Positions 1 to 8,439 of a stretch of 64,000 nt of DNA are shown here, piece after piece (position 1 is the first letter of the stretch; each line of letters opens with the position of its first letter). Origin of the DNA: JAWLAT01 sp041395325 (GTDB lineage Bacteria; Pseudomonadota; Gammaproteobacteria; Xanthomonadales; SZUA-5); contig JAWLAT010000014.1 in assembly GCA_041395325.1 (NCBI GenBank), positions 1-64,000 of the forward strand. The letters are read 5' to 3'. The translations under genes and the position numbers were made by a program. The notes under the pieces are model-generated. The model ran no database searches, was not told the origin of the DNA, and worked only from the letters and a program-made list of their open reading frames with translations.

Positions 1-451
1 ACTGCGACTGGATGTCGGTCATCTCCAGAACGATGTCTTCCTTGGCCAGAATGTTGCTGGAGGCCGCAGCGATTTCGGTCCAGGTAGAGACAACCTGAGT
101 CAGTGCCGGCTCGACCTCGGGGTTGGCAGAGATCGGCGGGACATCGGTGGTCGGATCACCGCTGCTGAGCTGTTCCAGGTTGGTGGCGATCAGGCTCTGA
201 GTTTGTCTGAGCTCGTCGAAGGCCTCGATGCGACCATCGGCCGCCTCGGCGGCGTACTTGGCCAGCTGTTGCGACTTCACCTGGATATCTGCGGCCAGGG
301 CAGTGGCTCGCTGGTCCTGCGTCGAGCGCACGACCTGCTGCACGAAGTTCGCCGCGAACACGACCAGGGCACCGATGAACAATGCCACCAGGATCGTGAT
401 GATGGGAGTCGACGACTCCCTTTGCTGGATACCACCTGCTGCCGCGCTCAT
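1..451 (-). CDS. pilJ: PilJ-like methyl-accepting protein, N-terminal part (runs off left edge)
   Basis: The minus frame is open from an ATG at 451 to the window edge, giving 150 codons with no stop. The protein starts with a short polar stretch and then a hydrophobic segment (about residues 17-40, ITILVALFIGALVVFAANF), followed by a hydrophilic helical periplasmic-type region containing SQQLAKYAAEAADGR. This fits the membrane-anchored chemoreceptor of the type IV pilus Chp system, which signals through the CheW-like PilI and a CheA-type kinase. It is fourth in pilG-pilH-pilI-pilJ, 36 bp after pilI, and a GGGGGAAG ribosome site precedes the ATG. The methyl-accepting signalling domain would lie outside the window. 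Identification rests on gene order plus the N-terminal architecture. Confidence 0.8.
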   Translation of the reverse strand, partial: MSAAAGGIQQRESSTPIITILVALFIGALVVFAANFVQQVVRSTQDQRATALAADIQVKSQQLAKYAAEAADGRIEAFDELRQTQSLIATNLEQLSSGDPTTDVPPISANPEVEPALTQVVSTWTEIAAASSNILAKEDIVLEMTDIQSQ

Positions 452-487
452 CTTTGCTTCCCCCGACTGGAACCAACCCGTGACCGA

Positions 488-1060
488 CTAGGCGGCCGCC
501 TGCATGAACTCTGCGGACCGGCACAGATCGTTCATGCTGAAGACGCCCCAGCGGCGACCGTCGATGTCGACTTCGCCACTGAGGAATCGACTGATGGGAG
601 AATCCGCATAGGCTTCCACACCCAGCAGATCCTCCTCCAAAAAACTACGCTGGCCGGCCACTTCTGAGACGACCAAGCCAACCATGCTGCCCTGCACGCG
701 TGTAATCAGAACGCGAGTTCGGTCGGTCATGCGCTCAGACTCCCCTTCGAGCAGGGCGCGCAGATCGACCACTGGGATCAGGTTGCCGCGGACATTGGCA
801 ATGCCGAGCATCCACGCCTTCGTTCCCGGTACCGTCGTCAATGCCGGGAAGCGCAGGATTTCCGTGACATCCGCAATGCCGCCGAGCAGTGAGACGTCTC
901 CAAGCCGGAATGCGATGCCTCGCCACAGACCGGGCGCTTCCAACTGCTCCGGCATGCCAGGGACATGGGCGATGCTGCGCCGTTCGTAGTCCAACAGCAC
1001 ATCGAAGGGATTGAGCGTGCTCTGGCTATCGCTGTCATTCATGCCTTCCATCCCGCCCAT
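488..1060 (-). CDS. pilI: CheW-like twitching motility adaptor PilI
   Basis: This 190-residue protein is a single CheW-like domain; MLGIANVRGNLIPVVDLR (about residues 84-101) is the hallmark CheW strand-turn. PilI couples the PilJ receptor to the histidine kinase of the pilus chemosensory pathway in the cytoplasm. It sits 9 bp after the pilH stop and 36 bp before pilJ. The first of three close ATGs (1060, 1051, 1042) is chosen because GAGGGGG lies just upstream of it; the later ones remain possible. Family and context agree. Confidence 0.88.
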   Translation of the reverse strand: MGGMEGMNDSDSQSTLNPFDVLLDYERRSIAHVPGMPEQLEAPGLWRGIAFRLGDVSLLGGIADVTEILRFPALTTVPGTKAWMLGIANVRGNLIPVVDLRALLEGESERMTDRTRVLITRVQGSMVGLVVSEVAGQRSFLEEDLLGVEAYADSPISRFLSGEVDIDGRRWGVFSMNDLCRSAEFMQAAA

Positions 1061-1069
1061 GCCACCCCC

Positions 1070-1435
1070 TCAAGTGCCGAGCAGCGAGGTCACGCGCTCA
1101 AGCAGATCGGCTTCGCGCACTGGCTTGGTCACAAACCCCTTGGCGCCCTGCCGCATGCCCCAGACGCGATCGGTTTCCATACTCTTGGTCGTCACGATCA
1201 CCACCGGTATGGCCGAAGTCGCGGCGTCCTTGCTCAGGATCCGCGTCGCCTGGAAACCGTTGGTACCGGGCATGATCACGTCCATCAGGATCAGGTCCGG
1301 CACCTCGGCTCGCGCCTTGTCGATGCCTTCATCGGCACTGCTGGCCGCCGACACCAGGTGCCCGGCACGCTCGAGCATGCCGCGCAGGACCTGCACGTCG
1401 GTGGGTGAATCATCCACGATGAGTATGTGCGCCAT
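1070..1435 (-). CDS. pilH: Twitching motility response regulator PilH
   Basis: This is a 121-residue stand-alone CheY-like receiver. It begins MAHILIVDDSPTDVQVLRGM with the acidic pair D8-D9, the phospho-acceptor aspartate lies in LILMDVIMPGTNG, and the conserved lysine is in GFVTKPV near the C-terminus. There is no output domain. PilH is the second CheY-like protein of the Chp system and modulates pilus retraction. The start at 1435 is chosen because the fold begins there; an upstream in-frame extension is low-complexity. It lies 31 bp after pilG. Confidence 0.92.
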   Translation of the reverse strand: MAHILIVDDSPTDVQVLRGMLERAGHLVSAASSADEGIDKARAEVPDLILMDVIMPGTNGFQATRILSKDAATSAIPVVIVTTKSMETDRVWGMRQGAKGFVTKPVREADLLERVTSLLGT

Positions 1436-1466
1436 CGACTCACTCCCCCGTCGCCTTCCGGCGCCC

Positions 1467-1877
1467 TCATGAGTTCGGGACAAATTTGCGGATCGCGCTG
1501 AGCAGCTCGTCGCGCGTAAATGGTTTGGTCAGATACTGCTCGGAGCCCACGATTCGACCGCGAGCCTTGTCGAACAGACCATCGCGACTGGACAGCATGA
1601 TCACCGGCGTGCTCTTGAACACCTGGTTATTCTTGATCAAGGCACAGGTCTGATAGCCATCCAGACGCGGCATCATGATGTCAACAAAGATGATGTGGGG
1701 TTGCTGGTCACTGATCTTGGCCAGCGCCTCAAAGCCATCGGTAGCCGTGACGACGTCGCAACCTTCCTTCTTCAGCAGCGTTTCGGCCGTCCGGCGAATC
1801 GTCTTGCTGTCGTCGATCACCATGACCCGCAGGCCACTCAGGTCGGACTTCTTATCCTCGTCCACACTCACCCCCAA
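1467..1877 (-). CDS. pilG: Twitching motility response regulator PilG
   Basis: Single receiver domain of up to 136 residues. Visible are LRVMVIDDSKTIRRTAETLL at the N-terminus, the phospho-acceptor in IIFVDIMMPRLDGYQT and the lysine in QYLTKPFTRDELL; the sequence closely resembles xanthomonad PilG. PilG promotes pilus extension downstream of the Chp kinase. The start is uncertain: TTG at 1877, with in-frame GTGs at 1871 and 1865 overlapping a G-rich ribosome-site-like stretch; no ATG precedes the fold. It is first in the pilGHIJ unit and divergent from gshB. Confidence 0.9.
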   Translation of the reverse strand: MGVSVDEDKKSDLSGLRVMVIDDSKTIRRTAETLLKKEGCDVVTATDGFEALAKISDQQPHIIFVDIMMPRLDGYQTCALIKNNQVFKSTPVIMLSSRDGLFDKARGRIVGSEQYLTKPFTRDELLSAIRKFVPNS

Positions 1878-2178
1878 CGGTTTTCAGCCTGCACTTCTCC
1901 CGCCTTCAGCAGCCCGCATCGGGGTCGGGAGTGATCGACTCACACTTAGGGCAACAGTCTTTAGCCAACGTCATGCCGCAAGTCAAGTTTGTATTCTAAG
2001 TTGCTGCCACTCCGCACATTGCCCGCCAGCAGATAGCGCCCCTCTCGATCCCGATGCTGTCCTCGTCGATCGACTCCGGACCGTTCAGCTGACGCGCTCC
2101 CCAAGCCTGGATAATACTACAGGGCGGTGACCGCCCCGCGGCGACCACGACACCCCTTGCGCCCTTCGAGAATAATGC
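1878..2178. other. Intergenic region between divergent pilG and gshB
   Basis: No credible coding frame is present in these 301 bases. A sigma70-like promoter can be proposed for pilG (1958-1986). On the gshB side there is a GATAAT box near 2110 without a good -35, and a small perfect hairpin at 2122-2136 (GGGCGG-TGA-CCGCCC) in the gshB leader. Nothing else is seen. Confidence 0.6.
1958..1986 (-). promoter_or_regulatory. Candidate sigma70 promoter for pilGHIJ
   Basis: On the minus strand, TTGACT (1986-1981) is separated by 17 bp from TAAAGA (1963-1958). The -35 matches 5/6 and the -10 only 3/6, so this is a moderate candidate. It lies about 80 bp upstream of the pilG start. Confidence 0.4.
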
Positions 2179-3126
2179 ATGAACCGCCACCTCGCGGTCC
2201 TGATGGATCCGATCGACCGTATCAACATCAAGAAGGACACCAGCTTCGCCCTGTTGCTGGAAGCCCAGGCGCGCGGCTATCGCCTGAGCTACCTGGAATT
2301 GCCGGATCTGGGCGCAGGAACTGACGGCCCGACCGGCCGCAGCCGACCATTGCAGGTGTTTGATGATCCCACGCGCTGGTTCGAATTGGGGGCCGCGCAG
2401 GAGCGCCCGCTGCAGGATTTCGACCTGATCCTGGTTCGCAAGGACCCACCCTTCGACAGCGAGTATCTCTATGCCACGTTGTTGCTTGATCTGGTCGACC
2501 ACAGTCGGACCCAGGTCGTCAATCGACCGCAGTCGCTGCGCGACGCCAACGAAAAACTCGCTGCCCTGTGGTTCCCGCAGTGCCTGCCGCCATTGCGCGT
2601 CAGCCGGCGTCGCGAGGTGCTGCGGGAATTCGTCATGGCGCACGGACAGGCCGTACTGAAGGTGCTGGACGGCATGGGCGGGCGCAACATCTTTCTGGCC
2701 AGGGCCGACGACCCGAACCTGACGGTGATTCTGGATACCGTCACCGCGGAAGGCAGCCGCATGGCGATGGTGCAACGCTACTTGCCGGAGATCGCGGCCG
2801 GGGACAAGCGCATCCTGTTGATCGATGGCGAACCGGTGGATCACTGCCTGGCGCGGATACCGCGTGGCGGAGACTTTCGAGGCAATCTGGCCCAGGGCGG
2901 TGGCGGCGAAGTCAGACCCCTGACTGAACGGGATCGCTGGATCTGTGCCCAGGTCGGCCCCGAATGCCGCCGGCGCGGGCTACGCTTCGTTGGACTGGAT
3001 GTGATCGGCGATTATCTGACTGAAGTGAACGTGACCAGCCCGACTTGTCTGCGTGAGATTGCAGCCGCCACCGGCCAGAACATTGCCGGGCGCCTGTTCG
3101 ATGCGTTGGAGGCCACGGCGCGGTGA
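2179..3126 (+). CDS. gshB: Glutathione synthetase
   Basis: This 315-residue protein has the usual family length and N-terminus (LAVLMDPIDRINIKKDTSFA), followed by an ATP-grasp fold: KVLDGMGGRNIF (about 158-169) is the glycine-rich lid and DVIGDYLTEVNVTSPTC near the C-terminus carries the metal-binding acidic/Asn residues. The enzyme ligates gamma-glutamylcysteine and glycine using ATP, the last step of glutathione synthesis, in the cytosol. Its stop overlaps the GTG start of the next gene (GTGA), implying translational coupling. gshB next to tonB and pilG is a xanthomonad arrangement. Confidence 0.95.
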   Translation: MNRHLAVLMDPIDRINIKKDTSFALLLEAQARGYRLSYLELPDLGAGTDGPTGRSRPLQVFDDPTRWFELGAAQERPLQDFDLILVRKDPPFDSEYLYATLLLDLVDHSRTQVVNRPQSLRDANEKLAALWFPQCLPPLRVSRRREVLREFVMAHGQAVLKVLDGMGGRNIFLARADDPNLTVILDTVTAEGSRMAMVQRYLPEIAAGDKRILLIDGEPVDHCLARIPRGGDFRGNLAQGGGGEVRPLTERDRWICAQVGPECRRRGLRFVGLDVIGDYLTEVNVTSPTCLREIAAATGQNIAGRLFDALEATAR

Positions 3127-4004
3127 GTTCGACGCTCACACCACACCGCCCCGGCAACCAGGCCGGTGATCGCCTGGGGCTGACGACCACTTTCGCGCTG
3201 GCGTTGCACGCGCTGTTGCTGTTCGGCATCGATTTCCGCTTCGAGGATCCACTCGGTGCGGCACTGCCGGCGCTGGACGTGATTCTGGTCCAAAGCAGCT
3301 CGCCGGAGGCGCCGGAAAAGGCCGACTTCCTGGCCCAGGCCAATCAGCAGGGCGGCGGTGATTCGGAGGAAGCGGTGCGTCCCAGCGCCCCCTTTACCGC
3401 GCCGCTGCCGACACCTTCCGATGGCGTCGCGCCCGAACGCGTGCAAGCCAGCGCACCGGACCCGGTCCCCGCCACCGCACCCGAGGTACTGACCCAGAAC
3501 TCGCCGGCAGATCAGCTGCAGGCCGTTCCGGACGAACGCGCGGTGGACACCGCCGCGTTGCCGCGCGGGCGCGAGCTGGTGGAGACCAGCCTGGAGATGG
3601 CGCGATTGAGCGCCGAACTCAATCGCAATACCGAAGCCTATGCCAAGCGCCCGCGGCGCAAGTTCATCTCGGCCAATACGCGGGAGTTCGAGTACGCGAC
3701 GTACATGGCGGCATGGGTGGCCAAGGTCGAACGCGTTGGCAACCTGAACTATCCGGACCAGGCGCGCCGCAACGGCCTGGACGGCAGCCTGGTGCTCACC
3801 GTGGCCTTGCGCAGAGATGGCAGCGTCGAGAGTATCGACCTGATCCAGTCCTCCGGACACGTGCTGCTGGACGACGCGGCACGTCGCATCGTGGAACTTG
3901 CAGCCCCCTATGCGCCGATTCCGCAGACGGAAGATGAGCCCATCGACATTCTGCACATCACGCGCACCTGGCGATTCCTGACCGGCAATATGAGCATGCG
4001 CTGA
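3123..4004 (+). CDS. tonB: TonB-like energy transducer
   Basis: This 293-residue protein has an N-terminal membrane segment (about 21-36, TTFALALHALLLFGI), a long Pro/Ala-rich periplasmic linker (about 60-160) and a C-terminal TonB domain: NLNYPDQARRNGLDGSLVLT, VALRRDGSVESIDLIQSSG and ARRIVELAAPYAP follow the family pattern. Such proteins couple the proton-motive force from ExbBD to outer-membrane receptors. No exbB/exbD or receptor gene is nearby, so the partner receptor is unknown. The GTG start overlaps the gshB stop by 4 nt. Confidence 0.88.
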   Translation: MSSTLTPHRPGNQAGDRLGLTTTFALALHALLLFGIDFRFEDPLGAALPALDVILVQSSSPEAPEKADFLAQANQQGGGDSEEAVRPSAPFTAPLPTPSDGVAPERVQASAPDPVPATAPEVLTQNSPADQLQAVPDERAVDTAALPRGRELVETSLEMARLSAELNRNTEAYAKRPRRKFISANTREFEYATYMAAWVAKVERVGNLNYPDQARRNGLDGSLVLTVALRRDGSVESIDLIQSSGHVLLDDAARRIVELAAPYAPIPQTEDEPIDILHITRTWRFLTGNMSMR

Positions 4005-4079
4005 CAGCGCAGGCCTGTTCGACCAAAGCCCGTGCGCGCGAACGAAGGCTCGTCCGCGCGGGCAGAGTACAATGGCCCC

Positions 4080-4643
4080 ATGATCAAGCGCAGTTATCTG
4101 GACAACCATTTTCTGATCGCCATGCCGGCGCTGCAGGATCCGAACTTCGCCCGCGCGGTGGTGGTGCTGTGCCAGCACAACGACGAAGGGGCGTTGGGTA
4201 TCGTGGTCAATCGTGTCTCCGGCATGCAACTTGGCGAACTGTTGCATCAGCTGGACATCGGCGTCAGCGAACCGGCGCTGGGCGAGCAGGCGGTCTATCT
4301 GGGCGGGCCGGTGCAACAGGATCGCGGATTCGTGTTGCACGAACCCCACGGAGACTTTGACTCCAGCTTTGCCGTGTCCGATCAATTGCACCTGACCACG
4401 TCCCGCGACGTTCTCGAGGCGCTGGCCAGTGGCCAAGGTCCTCAGCGAGCGCTTGTCGCACTGGGCTACGCGGGCTGGAGCGCGGGTCAGCTGGAACAGG
4501 AACTGCTCGACAATGCCTGGTTGAGCACGCCTTTGGATCCGGACCTGTTGTTTGACCTGCCGCCGGACGAGCGCTGGCAGGCCGCCGCGGCATCCATTGG
4601 CATCGATCCGGTGATGCTCAGCAGCTACGCCGGCCATGCCTGA
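4080..4643 (+). CDS. yqgE: YqgE/AlgH family protein
   Basis: This 187-residue protein belongs to the UPF0301 family. The diagnostic start (SYLDNHFLIAMPALQDPNFA) is followed by VVVLCQHNDEGALGIVVNR and, mid-protein, VYLGGPVQQDRGFVLH; LGYAGWSAGQLEQEL closes the fold. Its biochemical role is not established; in Pseudomonas the homologue AlgH was linked to alginate regulation. The ATG at 4080 is where the conserved family N-terminus begins; an upstream in-frame extension is not conserved. It overlaps ruvX by 8 nt, as yqgE and yqgF commonly do. Confidence 0.93.
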   Translation: MIKRSYLDNHFLIAMPALQDPNFARAVVVLCQHNDEGALGIVVNRVSGMQLGELLHQLDIGVSEPALGEQAVYLGGPVQQDRGFVLHEPHGDFDSSFAVSDQLHLTTSRDVLEALASGQGPQRALVALGYAGWSAGQLEQELLDNAWLSTPLDPDLLFDLPPDERWQAAAASIGIDPVMLSSYAGHA

Positions 4644-5085
4644 GCAGGGGCAGCCACAGCGCAACGGGCCGCTGCTGGCCTTCGATGTCGGTGCCAGGGT
4701 GGTTGGCGTCGCGCTCGGATCGACACTGACACAGCCGCGACCATTGACTCAGATCTCGGTGGAATCCGCCGACGGCCTGGACAGCGCGATTGACCGCCTG
4801 ATTGCCGAGTGGCAGCCCAGCGCGCTGATTGTTGGACGTCCATTGACGCTGGACGGTCAGGAACAACCGGCAAGCCAGCGCGCGCGCGCCTTTGCCAATC
4901 GGCTGCGCAAGCGCCACGACCTGCCGGTGTCCGAAGTCGACGAACGCAACACCACTCGCCAGGCGCGCGAGCGCTTTGCCACGGCCCGCGCCAGCGGCCA
5001 GGCGCGACGCAAGGCCGGACAACTGATGGACGCGATGGCAGCCGCCGTGATCATGGAGAGATATCTTGCAACTGCCCCCGATTGA
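4636..5085 (+). CDS. ruvX: Putative pre-16S rRNA nuclease / Holliday junction resolvase-like RuvX
   Basis: This 149-residue protein has an RNase H-like fold of the YqgF family: LLAFDVGARVVGVALG carries the first catalytic aspartate, IVGRPLTLDGQEQP is the family loop, and SEVDERNTTRQAR plus the C-terminal QLMDAMAAAVIME carry further acidic residues. The enzyme is implicated in 16S rRNA 5'-end maturation. It overlaps both yqgE and the downstream pyrR (by 20 nt), so the genes are probably co-translated. DERNTT replaces the more common DERLTT. Confidence 0.92.
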   Translation: MPEQGQPQRNGPLLAFDVGARVVGVALGSTLTQPRPLTQISVESADGLDSAIDRLIAEWQPSALIVGRPLTLDGQEQPASQRARAFANRLRKRHDLPVSEVDERNTTRQARERFATARASGQARRKAGQLMDAMAAAVIMERYLATAPD

Positions 5086-5566
5086 AGAACTGCTGCAACG
5101 ACTGGTTGAGGGTGTGCGCCAGCTGACACCCGACGCCGAGCCACCGTTGCTGGTGGGCATCCATACCGGCGGCGTGTGGCTGGCCGAGCATCTGCGCCAG
5201 GCCTTGGCATTGGACGAAGAACCGGGCCGCCTCAACATCAGTTTCTACCGGGACGACTTCAGCCGGATCGGATTGCATCCGGTATTGCGCCCCTCCCACA
5301 TTCCGTGGGACATCGAGGGCCGTCACTTGCTGCTGGTCGACGACATTCTCTACAGCGGCCGAACCATCCGGGCGGCGCTCAACGAGTTGTTCGACTATGG
5401 CCGGCCAGCGCGGGTCAGCCTGGCGGTGCTGGCCACCCGCAGTGGCCGCGAATTGCCGATTTGCGCCGATGTCAGCGCCATCGATCTGGACTTGCCGGCC
5501 GGCCAGCAACTCAAGTTGCGTGGGCCGGATCCATTGCGCCTGGAAATCGTTCAGACCGGTCACTGA
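5066..5566 (+). CDS. pyrR: Bifunctional pyrimidine regulatory protein/uracil phosphoribosyltransferase-like PyrR
   Basis: This 166-residue phosphoribosyltransferase-fold protein contains the PRPP-binding signature HLLLVDDILYSGRTIRAALN (about residues 88-107) and the Gly-rich VGIHTGGVWLAE. In Gram-negative bacteria pyrR commonly precedes pyrB and pyrC', as here. The start is TTG at 5066, supported by GGAGAG five bases upstream inside ruvX. No attenuator is visible between pyrR and pyrB, so RNA-based regulation as in Bacillus is not supported here. Confidence 0.9.
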   Translation: MQLPPIEELLQRLVEGVRQLTPDAEPPLLVGIHTGGVWLAEHLRQALALDEEPGRLNISFYRDDFSRIGLHPVLRPSHIPWDIEGRHLLLVDDILYSGRTIRAALNELFDYGRPARVSLAVLATRSGRELPICADVSAIDLDLPAGQQLKLRGPDPLRLEIVQTGH

Positions 5567-5594
5567 GCAACCGAGTCCCATGGGAGCTGGTGCG

Positions 5595-6581
5595 ATGCGA
5601 TCTCTGCAACTGAGTGACGAAGGGCGACTTCGCCATCTGCTCAGCATCGACGGCTTGCCGCGTGAGCGCATCGTGCAGTTGCTCGATCGAGCCGATGCGC
5701 TGCGCGTCAGCGCAGAGCGGGGGCACCTCAAGCTCCCCATTCTGCGTGGCCGCACCGTGGTCAATCTGTTCTTCGAAGATTCCACGCGGACCCGGACCAC
5801 CTTTCAGTTGGCCGCCGAAAGGCTGTCGGCCGATGTGGTCAATCTGGACGTGGCACGGTCGTCCACCAGCAAGGGTGAAAGCTTGCTGGACACGCTGGCC
5901 ACGCTGGCAGCGATGCGCTGTGATTTGTTTGTGGTGCGGCACCCGCAGTCGGGCGCGGCCCATTTCATCGCCAGTCATGCCCCACCCGGCATCAGCGTGC
6001 TCAACGCTGGCGACGGACGTAATGCCCACCCGACGCAGGCCCTGCTGGATGTCTACACCATCCGTCGCCACAAGGGACCAGATTTCAGCCGGCTGACGGT
6101 CACCGTGGTGGGTGACGTCCTGCACTCGCGAGTGGCTCGTTCGAACCTGCAGGCCCTGGCGGCGCTCGGTGTCGGTGAATTGCGTGTGGTCGGACCGCGT
6201 ACGCTGGTACCCGAGCATCTGGACGAACTGGGCGTGCATCGACACGACCGGCTGGATGAAGGCCTCGCCGATGCCGATGTGGTCATCATGTTGAGACTGC
6301 AGAAGGAACGCATGCGGGGCGCCCTGTTGCCCAGTGAGGGCGAGTTCTATCGGCTCTATGGCCTGACCCGCGATCGCCTGGCTCGAGCCAAGCCGGATTG
6401 CATCGTCATGCATCCCGGGCCCATCAATCGGGGCGTGGAAATCGAATCAGAGGTCGCTGATGGTCCACAGTCAGTGATCCTCGAACAGGTCAGCAATGGC
6501 CTGTACATCCGCATGGCAGTGATGGCGCAGATCCTCGGCGATCAGGTGCTGGATGGCGATCGCGAGGGCCTCAGCGCATGA
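5595..6581 (+). CDS. pyrB: Aspartate carbamoyltransferase catalytic subunit
   Basis: This 328-residue enzyme joins carbamoyl phosphate and aspartate in the first committed step of UMP synthesis. The carbamoyl-phosphate loop VVNLFFEDSTRTRTTFQLAA (about 49-68), SSTSKGESLLDT, NAGDGRNAHPTQALLDVYT and the C-terminal MHPGPINRGVEI are all intact. The start at 5595 has GGGAG 8 bp upstream. It is followed by an ATGA overlap with pyrC'. In Pseudomonas-type ATCase, PyrB assembles with a dihydroorotase-like partner, and the adjacent gene fits that role. Confidence 0.95.
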   Translation: MRSLQLSDEGRLRHLLSIDGLPRERIVQLLDRADALRVSAERGHLKLPILRGRTVVNLFFEDSTRTRTTFQLAAERLSADVVNLDVARSSTSKGESLLDTLATLAAMRCDLFVVRHPQSGAAHFIASHAPPGISVLNAGDGRNAHPTQALLDVYTIRRHKGPDFSRLTVTVVGDVLHSRVARSNLQALAALGVGELRVVGPRTLVPEHLDELGVHRHDRLDEGLADADVVIMLRLQKERMRGALLPSEGEFYRLYGLTRDRLARAKPDCIVMHPGPINRGVEIESEVADGPQSVILEQVSNGLYIRMAVMAQILGDQVLDGDREGLSA

Positions 6582-7843
6582 GCACTCTCCTGCTACGTCG
6601 CGCACTACTGCAACCGCAAGGACAGACCATCGATGTTCGCATCGCCCACGGTCGATACCAGGCCATAGGCGAGCAACTGACGATCGGCGCCGATGACAAG
6701 GTCATCGATGCCGAAGGACAGTGGCTGATGCCCGGCTTGGTCGATCCGCTGACGCGCCTGCGCGAGCCCGGGCAAACCCACAAGACCACCATCGCTCGTG
6801 AAGCGCGTGCCGCGCTGGCCCGTGGCATCACCTGGCTGGGTATGGCGCCAGACACGCAACCTCCGATCGATTCCAGGGCGGTACTGGAACTGGTCGACAA
6901 CCGTGCCCGGGCGGCCGGTGGCGCCGGCGTACGCGCCTTCTGCTCGCTGACTCGGGAGCAAGGACTGGCGGAACTGGCTGGGCTGCAATCTGCGGGTGCG
7001 CCACTGGCGGCGGATGTGGGATCGCCGATTCAGGACGCCGGCTTGCTGCGTCGCGCGCTGCTGTACGCGGCCTCCGTTTCCATGCCCGTACTACTGCAAC
7101 CCATTGATCTGAGTTTGCAAGGTGATGGCGCAGCCCATGACGGCCCAGTCGCAGCCCGCCTGGGCCTGGCCGGGATTCCCAGCAGTTCCGAGACGGTTGC
7201 GGTGGCCCGAATCGTGCTGCTGGCCGAGGAAAGTGGCGCGGAGGTGCTGATCGGTCCACTGTCTTGCGCTGATTCCTTGCCCCTGATTGCGCAAGCTCAG
7301 GCCCGCGGCGTCCGAGTCAGCGCGATGGTATCCACGCTGCAGTTGAGTCTGAACGAATTGGACCTCTACCCATTCCGATCGTTCTTGCACCTGCAGCCCC
7401 CGTTGCGCAGCGAAGCCGATCGGGCGGCGCTGCTGCAGGCTGTCCGCCAGGGACTGGTCAGCGTGCTGTGTTCCGATCACCAACCTCACGATGTGGACGC
7501 GCAATTGGCACCCTTTCCCGAAACCGCGGTGGGCGCCTCGACGCTCGATGCGCACCTGGGCCTGGGCTTGCGACTGGTTCAACGCGGTGAGCTGGCATTG
7601 GCCGACCTGATCGAACGCGCCTGTCTGACCCCGCGGCGCTGGCTGGGGTTGCCCGCCTGCGAGTTCAGCGAAGGTGCTCCCGCCGACTGCATCCTGGTGG
7701 ATCCGCACCGCGATCTGGCCATGACACCAGCGAATCTGCTCAGCGGCGGGCGAAATTCGCCATTTCTGGGCTGGCGCTTGCCGGGTCAGGTTCGTCTGGC
7801 TGTGCGGGGGGCACAATGCTGGCAACCGGAGATCTCCGAATGA
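6578..7843 (+). CDS. pyrC': Dihydroorotase-like non-catalytic subunit (PyrC')
   Basis: This 421-residue protein has the amidohydrolase fold of dihydroorotase and overlaps pyrB by 4 nt. The usual metal-binding H-x-H after strand 1 is replaced: GLVDPLTRLREPG has L58-T59-R60 where active enzymes have His-x-His. LCSDHQPHD near residue 300 is retained. This matches the inactive PyrC' partner that stabilises the PyrB dodecamer in Pseudomonas. Loss of activity is inferred from the missing ligands. A functional pyrC is expected elsewhere in the genome. Confidence 0.88.
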   Translation: MSTLLLRRALLQPQGQTIDVRIAHGRYQAIGEQLTIGADDKVIDAEGQWLMPGLVDPLTRLREPGQTHKTTIAREARAALARGITWLGMAPDTQPPIDSRAVLELVDNRARAAGGAGVRAFCSLTREQGLAELAGLQSAGAPLAADVGSPIQDAGLLRRALLYAASVSMPVLLQPIDLSLQGDGAAHDGPVAARLGLAGIPSSSETVAVARIVLLAEESGAEVLIGPLSCADSLPLIAQAQARGVRVSAMVSTLQLSLNELDLYPFRSFLHLQPPLRSEADRAALLQAVRQGLVSVLCSDHQPHDVDAQLAPFPETAVGASTLDAHLGLGLRLVQRGELALADLIERACLTPRRWLGLPACEFSEGAPADCILVDPHRDLAMTPANLLSGGRNSPFLGWRLPGQVRLAVRGAQCWQPEISE

Positions 7844-8415
7844 GCTGCGCCATCTCGCCTTCCCTGCGCCGCCCTGGACAGTGGCGCGCCATCTCCCTTG
7901 TCGGCGTCGCGCTGCTGCAACTGGCCGCCTGCGGCGGCGACCGGGTCAACCGGGACACCGTCGAACCGATCGCCGCGCCCGCGTCGGATCAGCCGGCGGT
8001 CCTGCCGGATGCGGATGCGGTGGCAGCCGAAGCCCGCGATGGTGGTCCGACCCTGGAAGTGGCTCCGCTGGAGAATCCGGCAGTGGCGCAGTTGGTTGAA
8101 CAGGCCGAGCAGCAACGGCTCGCAGGACAGCTGGACAGCGCGTCAAGCGTGCTTGAGCGCGCCCTGCGAGTGGAACCGGACAATCCGCGGCTATGGCAAC
8201 GACTGGCCGAAATCCGCCTCGAACAGGGCGCCTATCTGGAGGCCGAAGAGATGGCCATGCGCAGCCTCGGACTGTCCGCACGGGTGGGCGAATGGTGTCG
8301 ACGCAACTGGCTGACCCTGAAGGCCACCCGGCTGGCCCTGGGAGATACCCCTCAGGCCGAGCGCGCCGCCGAGCAGGCGCAGGCCTGCCTTTTGCCGCCC
8401 CCGCCGCGCTTCTGA
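7840..8415 (+). CDS. TPR-containing lipoprotein, function unknown
   Basis: A 191-residue protein starting at the ATG overlapping the pyrC' stop (ATGA), with GGAG upstream. A type II signal peptide ends in the lipobox LLQLAAC (about residues 25-31), so it is probably lipid-anchored. A low-complexity Ala/Pro/Asp linker follows, then a tetratricopeptide pair around SSVLERALRVEPDNPRLWQR and AYLEAEEMAMRSLGLS. TPRs mediate protein-protein contacts. The partner and function are not deducible. Co-transcription with pyr genes may be only positional. Confidence 0.75.
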   Translation: MSCAISPSLRRPGQWRAISLVGVALLQLAACGGDRVNRDTVEPIAAPASDQPAVLPDADAVAAEARDGGPTLEVAPLENPAVAQLVEQAEQQRLAGQLDSASSVLERALRVEPDNPRLWQRLAEIRLEQGAYLEAEEMAMRSLGLSARVGEWCRRNWLTLKATRLALGDTPQAERAAEQAQACLLPPPPRF

Positions 8416-8439
8416 AGCTGAACTCGGTTCGACGCCCGC

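Noticed and set aside
3012..4664. 550-codon minus-strand frame opposite tonB-yqgE
   Set aside because: Overlaps three well-supported genes, no recognisable domain, antisense composition.
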